From contig NC_065906.1 in NCBI RefSeq assembly GCF_905147045.1, positions 6,572,001 to 6,636,000 on the forward strand: a stretch of 64,000 nucleotides of DNA. The letters run 5' to 3'. This document shows positions 1-11,700 of this stretch, piece by piece. The first letter of the stretch is position 1; each line of letters starts with the position of its first letter. The position numbers and the translations under genes were made by a program. The DNA comes from Nymphalis io (Eukaryota > Arthropoda > Insecta > Lepidoptera > Nymphalidae). The notes below the pieces were generated by a model that worked only from the letters and a program-made list of their open reading frames with translations, made no database searches and had not been told where the DNA came from.

Positions 1-1
1 G

Positions 2-355
2 CATGCATTCAACGATGTTCATACTAAATATGAGAGGTGTAAAGTTATTATTCAAGGGTACAAGAGTAATGAGGAGACCTTAAAGAGAACTGTGGAAGAA
101 AATAATGATGCAATACAAAAACTAGAGGCCCGATACGAAACATTACGACAACATGCAATGCAGCAATTGAATAAAGCTAATGCAGAACTAGACTCTGTAA
201 AGAAAACTCATCAGGCTGAGATTTTGAAACTTAATGCTATGCTTAAAAAGAGTGAGGTGCATGCTTCCTCCTTACAAGAATCGCTAGCTCAGAAAATTAA
301 AGATAATGAGGAGCTTACAGCCATCTGTGATGAGTTAATAAATAAAGTGGGTTAA
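2..355 (+). CDS. TACC: TACC-family protein, C-terminal coiled coil (partial, last coding exon)
   Basis: The frame is open from the window edge and ends at TAA 353-355, giving about 117 residues of continuous charged coiled coil. The pattern matches the conserved TACC domain of transforming acidic coiled-coil proteins: a YERCK..I.GYK.NEE..K block, then RYE.LR.HA...L..AN.E, ending in KDNEELT.ICDELI just before the C-terminus. TACC proteins bind XMAP215/ch-TOG and clathrin on centrosomes and spindle microtubules through this domain. No splice acceptor is visible, so the exon starts left of the window. A GTG at 92 is only an internal valine codon. Identification rests on motif memory of the family and is strong; which TACC paralogue is not an issue, since insects usually have one. 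Confidence 0.88.
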   Translation, partial: HAFNDVHTKYERCKVIIQGYKSNEETLKRTVEENNDAIQKLEARYETLRQHAMQQLNKANAELDSVKKTHQAEILKLNAMLKKSEVHASSLQESLAQKIKDNEELTAICDELINKVG

Positions 356-2291
356 CATGTCACAGTCTGCATTAACTGACTATACACGTAATCATTTTCA
401 TTTACTCAACTAACATTTAGATTATAACAGATCACATTAGAGTACACTAATAACCTCTCACATTCACTCTAATGTATAACATTACAAAATACTTCAAGCA
501 AGCAAGTGCTGTTACCATTTCATAAAAAAATTATATTGTATTTAACTTATATTTTATAATTGTATGTGCAATCAAGTGTCAGTTTTATTATTGTACAATT
601 ATTGAAAATATCAAATAGAATTAATGTTTTTATGTTATGACATTATTATTTATAAACTTTGTGAATTGTGTTATCTCTTTGTATTAGAACTTTCAATTCA
701 CTCGGTGCTTTGCAAAATTCAACTAGCCTTTTACTGCTTGCTTAACATACTCCAGGTTATTTATTTAAAAAAAGTATTAATTAATAATCTATAAAAATAG
801 TCGTTTTTTTGCATATATGTGACAATATATTGCATATAAGCCAAAGATTTTAAAGAATGTTGGCTCGTTAATGGTGCAAATTTCAGCTAGTTTTGGATTT
901 TGTAATACAATTTTGATTTGTCTTTTTGTCAATAATGAAGGTAATTTATATATAGAATGTAATATTTTATATAAATTAAAAAAACGATTTTGTTGCAGAT
1001 AAAAATAATTTATATTTTTAATACCTGCTGCCATAAGTGATTAATAAAAAATAAAATATTATATTTAAATTTGTAATATAAATAAGAGTAGTTTGTTATT
1101 TTTGTGCTTTCTAACTATTAACATTATTACTATTTTGTGTTATGGTCATTTTAAGTTTATAAAATATTAAGTTGGTAATACCTTACCCAGGCTCTAAATT
1201 TTTGCTTGTTTAATTGATCTAGTCTTACAACTAATTTTCTAAACCGTTTGTTATTATGCTTTCAAGAGATTATTGATGTCTTAAGTAATGTATTAATAGT
1301 GTTTCATAATATGTAATGAATATAGAATTTAATTATCTATACCTATTTTCCATATATCACCATAGCCCTTTCACATAGGCCTAAATTAGAAAAAAAAAGT
1401 ATTCTAAAATTTTGTTCCTATTCTAATCTCCATGTGCGTAAGGTAGTTATACTGAAATGAAATCTTTATAATTATCCAGCAATAAAATAATAATTAATAT
1501 ACAAAAACTCTTTTTGGTTGTACAGCAAGTGTGCCTTTATGAAATTGTCTCACCATCCAGTCAGTCCAATATTAGTTTGTTACATAATAACTTGAAATTG
1601 GTAAAATTAAGACTATTAGTTTTAAATAGTAACAGTAGTGTCCAAGATATGGTTAGTAATATTATGTTTGTATTGACAATGCTAAAGTATTACAGCTTGT
1701 AATATCATGGCATTCTATATATTGTAGTGGAATGTCTAAATAATATTCAGTCATATTACTTATGTCTATTTTTTAATATAATTGTTATTAAAATTATTTT
1801 ATACATTAACTATTGGCTAACAAACAATAACAAAATATTCCTTCCTTAACAACTGTCAACATTCCACATATTATTTTTGTAAACATTTTAAGGATACTTA
1901 ATTTTTTTAAACTGTTTTTATATCAATCTCTCCATTATTTTGACAGTTTTTTTTTTGTAATCAATAGTTATGATTGTATTTCAGATATGACTCAAAATTG
2001 TTATTGAAATTTAATTTTGTTTTGTTCTATTAGTTTAAGTATAATTTTGTACTTTTGTCATTTTTTTATAATATATGAGTATTTTGTGCATTATAAGCAG
2101 TTTATTCATGTGAATAGAATGATTTAATAAAACTATCCCTATTTTATACAAATCAGAAATTTATTTTAACCATTTGATATATTTTTTAGGCTTAACAATT
2201 ACATTTCATGGAAAACTGTTTAAAAACATTTTAATTCCAAATTTACTTTTTACACACAGCTGGAAGACGACACATGAAATTCACATATTGC
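356..2291. other. Convergent 3' UTR region of TACC (+) and cardiolipin synthase (-)
   Basis: AT-rich DNA with no supportable coding region. A plus-strand AATAAA at 2126-2131 is a plausible TACC poly(A) signal, and a minus-strand AATAAA (TTTATT at 2160-2165 on the plus strand) a plausible one for cardiolipin synthase. The two transcripts would therefore meet tail to tail within a few tens of bases. Short ORFs here are low-complexity AT translations. Confidence 0.5.
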
Positions 2292-4293
2292 TCATAATTT
2301 CTTCTTTAAGAGTTTATAGGTATCCTTACTTATAATATAACTGATTGCTGAAATAACAGTAGATGCTGCAGTTAATCCACATAGTGCATTTAGAGCTGGA
2401 TGATCTACAAAATTGAATACTGGTGAAGCTAAGGCAGTTCCCACCTGAAATTTCAAATATAAAAATATATATTGCTATCCCTTAGTTGACCGAATGAAAA
2501 TAAAGACTTGGTAATGCTACTCAATGATTCAAATTTTAATTTAATAGTTTCATACTAACATATTTTTTTGCTTTTAATTAATGTTCTCTGAGGCAGCAAA
2601 AGGGTTGATATATTAGAATAATAAATAAGTCTGTGTTGACTTAAATTTGAAAGATTTAAAACAACTAAATAACACTTAATATTTCATTTACACCTAAATA
2701 GAAACATAAAAATAAGAAACTTGCCAGTAGCAATTGGATTGCAGTATTAATTTTGCTAATAAATGTAGGTGCCAATTGAGCTGTGGCATGAGTCACATCA
2801 AAATATCTACTTAGTGTTTTCTGAAAAAAAAATTTGAGAAAAAATTAATTTATCCCTTTGATTGTGAATTAATTATGTATAATGATGTTTTTTACTTCAT
2901 TTCAATATGATTTATTTATTGTCTACCAAATCTTTTACTGACTTTTTATTATTAAATATTTATCTATACTTTTCATATCTTTATGTTTTTTTCCTTAATT
3001 TAGTTTTTTACGGTAGCTTTATTCATAACATTTTCAAACAATGTATAGAATACATTCTTTTGATCTCATCATTTCAAATAAATGCAAGACTATCATAATA
3101 AACAATATTAAGTCAATTATTAATATTACTGGTGGTAGCGTTTTGTGCAAGCTCATCTGGGCAGGTACTAACCACTTATCAGATATTCTACTGCAAAACA
3201 GCAGTGTTGGTATGGTACGTTGGTGTCCACTTGCCATCAGGTGCTCGTCAACCTACCTATTTTATAAAATAAATAAAATTAGCAATACTTGTTTCAATGG
3301 AATAAAACTTGAAATATAATATTATTTATGAAATTGCAAAAACAATAATACTTACAGGGGGTGGTAGACTGATATATCTTATAACAAAACCCGCCCCTAC
3401 CAATACTGCGTCACGAGCCACAATTAACAAAGTCAAAGGAAGTGGTATCAAATCTTGCCATGTAAGACTTATGAATAAGGTGGCTATAAGGACTTTGTCA
3501 GCCATTGGATCCAAAAATGAACCCATTTTTGATGACTGACCTTCCCAATTGCGTGCTATCCACCCATCTAACTGTAAATGCATGTACACTTATTTTATAA
3601 CATAAAGAAGAGCTGATGTGATTATGTATTTTATAATTTTTATATAAATAAATTTGCACTTAACTTTTATGTTACTTACCAGATCTGTGACACCCGCAAA
3701 TACTAATAATCCTAGAGCCAAGTTATAATGATCTTGCAAAATGACATAACCTAAATATGGAGACATAACTATTCTAGTCATGCATAGTATATTGGGTATG
3801 GTAAAAACATTTTCTTTCTGAAATAAAATTAAGTGTCATACTATTTTTAAGAATTGATATTAATCTTATTGATAAAAATAAACATTTTTACAACCTCCAC
3901 AACTTCCTCAATTTTTTCTCTAACTTTAGCTCTTGTTTCTAAAATATCCTTCACTAAGTGTTCTTTCTTAACTTTAAGCTTGTGACCAGTAATTTGTCTT
4001 TGTTGTTTCAAGTCGCGAACAATTTCAACACCTTTTTGTCGAATTTTCTGCTCTGTATCTTTAATTTGAACTTTCTTTTGTTCTAAAGCACCTTTTAAAG
4101 CTTCTGCTTTTTTATCTATTTCTAAAAAATGTTTTTTGTTGTCTGAAGAATATACACACACTAACGATGAAAGCTTTAAGGGGTTAAAAATTATTCTCCG
4201 CTTTGTATTAATAAGTGTACTAAATTTTCGGCTTGGTGTACTACCACACAACGTATGGATTTGTTTTATAAGCCCAATCGTTTTGAACCTCAT
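2292..4293 (-). CDS. CRLS1: Cardiolipin synthase (CMP-forming), mitochondrial
   Basis: Five exons in the minus direction: 4293-3892 (end uncertain by 3 bases), 3817-3680, 3571-3356, 2820-2725, 2444-2292; about 334 aa. The enzyme joins CDP-diacylglycerol and phosphatidylglycerol to make cardiolipin in the inner mitochondrial membrane. The CDP-alcohol phosphotransferase signature D-x2-D-G-x2-A-R-x9-G-x3-D-x3-D is complete across the exon 2/3 junction (about residues 179-205). ENVFTIPNIL before it and PTFISKINTA after it also match the family. The first exon encodes a basic mitochondrial leader followed by a charged helical stretch rich in K, E and Q. The intron after exon 4 uses a GC donor (GGCAAGT) instead of GT. 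Length is near the human protein (about 300 aa). Confidence 0.93.
3127..3285 (+). repeat. Dispersed repeat family A, internally deleted copy
   Basis: Lies in the cardiolipin synthase intron 2820-3356. It keeps the family start (ACTGGTGGTAG..TTTTGTGCAAGCTC) and the end (CCATCAGGTG.TCGTC..CCTAT.TTATAAAATAAA) but lacks the middle seen in the fuller copy at 31688-31998. Confidence 0.75.
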
Positions 4294-5785
4294 TTTAAAA
4301 ATAAAATACGAGTGTATTTATTATTGTTAAATATTCAAAGTTTTACTCATTTACAAATTATTTTACCGACGACCAGCTGATATGTGACAAATTGACAACG
4401 TGACATTGACAATTTACTAAGCGCTTTTCAACAATAAATTATGCAATAAGCGCTACGCATTGTTAGTAAGAATTTAATAAATTTTTGATTTAATAAACCT
4501 TTGTTGAGTATCTGTTCAAAATGATAGATGACCAATTGTTATAAGTTTACTCTTAAAAACAATTGCGAAGATGTTACTTGAATCTATCGTAAGTGTAATA
4601 TCAGCCTTTATTAAATTAAAAATAATTTTATTTAATGATAGTCAGTGCTGCTAATAGACCAAATGATGTAAAAAATATAAATAAATATTACGGTTCTGAA
4701 ACCGACTGATCATATCTATCATTTCTTTTTTACGTGACCTTGGCAGAAATAAAATATTTTAGACTCAACTAGCGTAGATACACGCCAGATAAAGAAGGAA
4801 AACAAATACATATAAATTGTACTCAGTACATGAGTACAAGCTTTCATAGTAGTACAGGATTCAAAAGTTGAGCTTGCATTATCATACATCATGTTAGCAC
4901 TACCGATTTTTCCCATTTTATTTTAACAACAATTGATTGTATAAAATATTTGTAACGAACGTTTAAATCAACGAACAATTAAATCTCTACAGCTTAGCAA
5001 TTAGTAATTTAGACTTTAGAACAGAAAGAGCAGTAATACTTCTCTATGGAAATTTTCAAATCTATTACCATTGGCCTTGAATGTTTCCCGTCTAAGTAAT
5101 GTTGGCTGTATGACAATTTTTTGATAAAATGTAAAGTAGCAAAGCTTCAAGTTTGACATCTTTTATTTCTATTTTTTTATCTTATTTCTATATTGAAAAT
5201 ATGTTTATTTTCAAATTATTAAAAATACTTGTATTCAAAGTCATGAATTTATCGTTTAAAAAATATACCAGTTTTTTTTTTTTTGTCAAATGTCAACTTA
5301 GTAAATTGACAGCTTGTACTATGATTTTTTTGTTTATGTAGAATTGTTAAGTGACTTCCAAAATAAACAATTTTTTGTTTCAAGTTCTGTGTTTTTCATC
5401 GCTAATGTAGATGTTATATTTTGATATGTCTTTTTTTTTATTAATTGAAGGTAGGAATATATCATTTTTACCTTTCGTTAAATCATTTTGTTGACGGTTA
5501 TATTCATATTGAATTACGTATATTTACCATTTCCTACTTTGAAGAAGCTGTCTTAATTCTTATTTGCTTAATTTTCGCTTAAAAAATATAAAAATTTCTA
5601 ATAATATAAAATAATAAGTTGTTTTTTTTACATTGAAAATAATATTAAAGCTTAAAAACAAATTCTTATTATAAAAAGTTACATTACTGTAGTTAACTTA
5701 TAATGCAATTTATCAATGAAGTATTATATAATAATAAACATCTTTCTCCTATAGTGATAGAATTTTAAATTAATTACCATTTACA
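4294..5785. other. Divergent intergenic region between cardiolipin synthase and ZFYVE26
   Basis: About 1.5 kb of AT-rich DNA between two head-to-head start codons; it must hold both promoters. I see no recognisable repeat and no supportable gene. A 65-codon minus-strand ORF at 4719-4916 was considered and rejected. Confidence 0.5.
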
Positions 5786-8700
5786 ATGAAGGAAGATGAA
5801 TTAAAATATACACTCCGCTTGTTGGATAACTTAAATGAAGAAGTATTTGAGGTAAGTTAAAATACTGCAAATGCTTAATCCTTGTTTTGAATTTGCCTTA
5901 AAATAGTTATAAAGAGAATATAAATGTATATGTTATTTACATTGCAACATAAATACATACTTGTTTGTTTTTAATGGAAAGTAAGTTCCTGACAACTGGT
6001 TGGCTCTGTTCATGGCTCTGAATACAAGTGTGTTGTTAGAAGTCTTCACTAATTTTGCAAATAATATAACCATAAAGACCTATCCCATTATATTCTTTGT
6101 GTATAATTAAAATTTCATTGAGTTTCTCATTTTTCAAATATTAATAAGAATTCAAAAATTAATACAAAGAATTTGGTGTTATTCTGTACTATTAAAAATA
6201 ACCTTATAATAAATATTTTTATTCATGATATAAGTATATGAGTTAAATAATTTATTCCAGGAAATCATACAAGTGTACTATGATACAGAAGAATCTAAAC
6301 CAATTATTAACATATCCAGCCAAGCAATTGAGCTCTTAAAAAAAAATTTATCAAGCAATCCAGTGACAACCTCAACGATTCTAAATTTCTTACAAACCCA
6401 CATACATGATGAAACAATTTTGTATAACATACAATTATTATATTTGGAAGTATTAAAGTCTGAATTATTAAACAATTCACCTGAGAAAATAATAACAATA
6501 TTGTCATTAGCGAGATGGGACGATAAGATACAGCCTCAATTAATCAATGAAATTTTTAATCATTTCTCTGATGATATATTCAGACAGCACAGAAAGCAGA
6601 TCCTTATCAGTTTAGTGACCCATGGCAAGCCGGAACTAATAAATATAGCTTCAGATCTTATGCATAGAAATGAATCACAAAAGCATTTCAAATTAACAGC
6701 AGAATACATGATAGAACTCTGTTACCAGGATAAAACACACTGGCTCTTGAAAGCTGCCCAGATCTATAAACAACAACTTAACGATATGAAAAATGTGACT
6801 TTTGAAATAAATAACTTCACAAAACAAATTCTGATAATGGTATTAATTGATCTCACAAATTGTCCCGAGACATATGACTTGCCTTCATTAGTTAATCAGT
6901 TGACGAACATATTTTCAATCCTTGATACCTACACAACAACAGATCGACAATTGCAATTTTATATGACTGAAATAAAAAGAGAATTGACAGTTATAAAATT
7001 TTGCCTCGAAAATAATTGTAAAATTATGACAACGTCGATATTTAGTCAGGTTTTAAGTCAGAGTGCTTTAACAGTTATATCCCAGGTTTGCAGACTTTCT
7101 AAAGTGGACAGGTACAAAGTATCGAGGCTGTTGAATACGAACAATGAGTTCATAACTGAATTGTTGTCTCATAACAACAAAAACAACCCAGAGAAAATCA
7201 ACCAAAGTATCTCGAACTGGGATATTTCCACATATAATAGTTACTGTGCAATAACAAAGGTTATAGATACAATATTAAATACATCCGAAGGTATTGAAAA
7301 CACGCAAGAAATGAGTACATCACTCGATGACATCAAACGACTAGTCTTATCAATTCAACCTTTGCAATATTGTATCGAAGCTATAGAAACTATATTCTCT
7401 TGTTTATTTCTGAGATATGAATATTTCTCATGCTACGAACACACTCAAGACTACCCATGCGGTACACACTCAGAATGTTCCTACTTCTATTCCAAAAAGC
7501 CGAACAAGAATCCGAAAAGCTTGAACAGTTCGAGTACAGGTTTCCTGTGTAACTCTCTAACGACGCAAATAATTTTAAATACTCTTAAATTATGCTTGGA
7601 AACATTATGGGAAAGAGATGTTAACAGTATACAATTAAACGACCAAAACACATCGGCGCGGTTAAAAAAATTGACCAATGTTATCAATCATTCTATTTGG
7701 AAAATGCAACTCGTTTCAACACTTTCGCCTGACACGAGCCCCGTGCATCTCAAACTGTGTCTAGATTACGTGGAAGTGGACGAAAGTAGTGAGGATGAAG
7801 ACCGTGAATCTGATCAAAGAATTATCAGAAAGAAGCCCAAAATTAGACGTCGACACACGAATCCTAAGCCCGACGTTGATCAAGCTATGCTTACATCCAC
7901 CGTTTCAGCTTCTGAAGAGAGTAAGTCACATTACATATATTTCAAAAAGATAGATATTAGGTCCTTACATATGAAATTGGCGTTTTATACGGGAGGAATA
8001 TAAAGTCATTTTTTTTTGTAAAATATATTTAATTAATCAAAGTATGCACCGTTGTTATCTATGTACTTTTGCCATCTCATAGGTAGTTCATTGATCCCTT
8101 TAATAAAACAACCATGGGGGCGAGAATCAAACTCTGTGAAGGCGGTTTTGACGGCCGCATCGGAGTTGAATTTTTTTCCTTGTAAGAAGTTGTCCAAATT
8201 CCGGAAAAAATGGTAATCTGTTGGAGCAAGGTCCGGGGAGTACGGTGGATGTCGCAGACATTCCAATTGTAGCTCATCTAACTTAGTGGTTGTTTGTTGT
8301 GTAGTGTGTGGTCTTGCGTTGTCGTGAAGCAGAAATGGCCTAGAGCGATTTTATAAAAAAATTTTTTTTTTATAAAATAGGAAGACGGACGAGCATATGG
8401 GCCACCTGATGGTAAGTGGTCACCAAACGCCCTTAGACATTGGCATTGTAAGAAATGTCAACCATCGCTTACATAGCCAATGCGCCACCAACCTTGGGAA
8501 CTAAGATTTTATATCCCTTGTGTCTGTAATTACACTGGCTCACTCGCCCTTCAAACCGGAACACAACAATAATAAGTACTGCTGTTTTGCGGTAGAATAT
8601 CTGATGAATGGGTGGTACATACCCAGACGAGCTTGCACAAAGCTCTACCACCAGTAGCATAGTATTGACCAATCGCGGTTATTTAGCAGCTAGTTCTTCC

Positions 8701-11700
8701 TTCTTGGTTTGCCGTTGCTAACAATAGATATCTGCCGTAATCGTTTGGCCAGATTTTAGAAAGCTGTAGTGAACGACACCGGCGCTATTCCACCAAACAC
8801 TCAAGTGACGTTTTTTGAGTTAATTTTCGTTTAAGGTAGGATTTGGCTGGGTCTCCAGGGTTCAGCCATTGCGACGAGCGTTTCCGATTATCGTACAGTA
8901 TCCACTTTTCATCACAAGTAATGATTCGATTTAAATCCTTTCATTATTGCGTCGGTTGAGCAAAGTAACACAGCAGTCGACGCGTGTTTGCAAGTTCTAT
9001 TCACTCAATTCATGAGGTACCCATCGTTCAAGTTTTTTTACTTTCCCGATTTGCTTCAAGTGGATTAATACAGTCTTATCACTTAGCCCGAAGCCTGCAG
9101 CTATCTCTGAAGTGCTTTGTGATGGATCCGCTTCCACAATAGCCTTTAATTCTTCATTTTCCACTTTGGTCTCCAGCCGTCCACGGGGTTGGTTTTGAAG
9201 GTCGAAATTACCAGAATGAAAACGTTGAAACCAAAAACGTACCGTGCTTTCTTTTGCGACACCAGCGCCGTACACATAATTAATCCTTCGAGCTGTTTCT
9301 GCAGCACTGGTGCCACGGTAGAACTCGTACTCGTAAATATGCCGATATTTCATGTTTTCCATTGGGCGGTAATAAGCGACGCCAAAGAAAAAAATAATGA
9401 GGAAAAAACAAATGTACCAGCTAAATGAATTTATAAATTTGAATTTGGAATTCCTAACAAAAGAGGAGATATTTCAGATTAAAATGGTCAGTACGACAAA
9501 ACGCTAATTTCATATGTAAGGGCCTAATATATATATGTATTTAATTGAACACAAAAAATAATAATTGTTGTATAATTTCAGCGTGTTCCCCAAAAAAAAA
9601 CACCATTGACTTCATTTCAATCATGCTGGCGAAACCGAATTGTCTGGTAGCTCTGGCATTGTATCAAAATGATTTCTCTAAAGCGAATCAAATATTAGAG
9701 GTATGTTAAAATTATTTCATTGCTAGTTATATATAATACACATTTTATATTCAACCAGTATTGCTATGAATGACTTGATATTATTTGTATTGAAACGCTT
9801 GTTAAAATTTATTGTGTTATGCGTTTGTTTAATTTGTTTAAACAAAACAATTGGTTTATTCAATATTTTTATTTCCATGCTTTCTTTTAAATTGTTCTGA
9901 TCAGGTGTTCAAGCTTTTCATAACAATCTTTTTCATTGTCACTTGGCTCGTAATATATCACACCTCCCCTGTGTCTGAAGACTCCTGGGGGATTAGTTTC
10001 TAAGAATATTTTAGCTTCATCGATGATTTTATTCGGTTTGAAAATATTACACAGCAAACAACAGCAGCACCAACCTGGAACATGATAAAACTATTGTTTT
10101 AATAACACCATATACTACTTAAAAAAAACCTTGTCATTATTTTTTGTATACGATAATAAATTATGTATTTATTATCGTATATATTGATACCGCAATACAA
10201 GACCCCCGAGTGCATGCGGAAATATAAAAGTATATTACGTGTATATTAAAAGTATGAACGTAACGTAAAGTTATTAAGTGCAGTATGTACAGTAATCTGT
10301 AGCCTGAAATCGAGTTAAAGACAATCTGCTGACTGTATCTGCAGTGGCAACAATTATAATAACACGTTCTACATACATATAATGTTTAAATTTTAAACTA
10401 TAAGAGTATTATTTTTAGTACCTTTTGTACACCATAAAGGGATTGCCAGCGCTAAGTAAACGAGAAACCATATTTTCACAATCTCCAATAAACGCTTTAG
10501 TCTTAATTTACTTATCTCTTTTTGTATTCTTATGTTGTTTAGAAATCCGCTTGAGTTAGAGCGTTCCAATGTTTTGTTTTTAAGTATGCGGTTTGAATAA
10601 ATAATTGGTAATAATTCTGTAATAAAACAATAACGCTTTGATATAATTTAATGCAAAAATAGTTTTTACTTACTTACAACACTAATAATTACTTTTTTGC
10701 TCACTGCCAGTAATATCGAATTCAGTTTTACATCTCCAAAGTAATATTCACTAAGAAAATTGGTCATATTCATAAATAATATTGTATTATTTTTCGTGTC
10801 CTGTGTTTTATTTTCCAAAACAATGATTTGTTTGTATTGCGTGATTTATTATCGATGTCGATTCTCTTGTACAGTATTACTAAACTGAAGTTATTTGACA
10901 CGATTAAAATACTTGCTTAGCATTTTAATTCTACACACAAGACCGAGATATAGCTATATTATATAAAGCTATATTTTTAATTCTGATAGATTAGTTTAGA
11001 GGTTGTGTTCAATGGGACCATTGATAAATAAAAATAAAAACTTTAAAAACGTAGGTAGTAAATCCACGTCACGCAAATTTTTGGTAAATAATTAATATAT
11101 CTTCCGTCCAAATACAATTCAAATAATCAAGTCAACTCAATTTTCTGTACGAAAAAATATGACACTTAAAATATTTTTCGTATAAATATCAGCATTACTT
11201 ACTGAACAAACTAAACTGGAATTTAATTGATAATAAATTTTAGTCAAATATTAATTCGGCAGTTCGTTATCGTGCTCAGACATAGAGGGGTGGAGTCTGT
11301 AGAGGGTTTTCTTTAGTAAGATGGTATGGATATGGTATTATTAGATTCTTTAAATCCTATACATATGTTATATATATAATAAAAAAATATATTAATAATA
11401 AATAATAATAATATCCTGGGACATTTTTCACACACGGCCATCTGATCCCAAATTAAGCTTGTATAAAGCTTGTGCTATGGAAACCAGACAACTGATATAC
11501 TACATATACTACTTTTTCTTTTGTAAATACATACTTATATAGATAATTACACCCAGACTCAGGACAAACAGACATGTTCATGCACACAAATGTCTGTCCT
11601 GGGTGGGAATCGAACCCACAACCTTCGGCGTGAAAGGCAAGTGTTCTACCAACCACGCCAACCGGCTCGTCAAAATTAATACTTACTAATATTATAAATG

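Noticed and set aside
4719..4916. 65-codon minus-strand ORF in the spacer between cardiolipin synthase and ZFYVE26
   Set aside because: No recognisable domain, AT-rich composition, no splice or poly(A) context that favours it, and it lies where two promoters are expected.
11595..11668. Possible tRNA-Glu gene
   Set aside because: Box A, anticodon-like loop and box B are present, but the acceptor stem does not pair and the sequence continues into a repeat body, so it is a SINE head.
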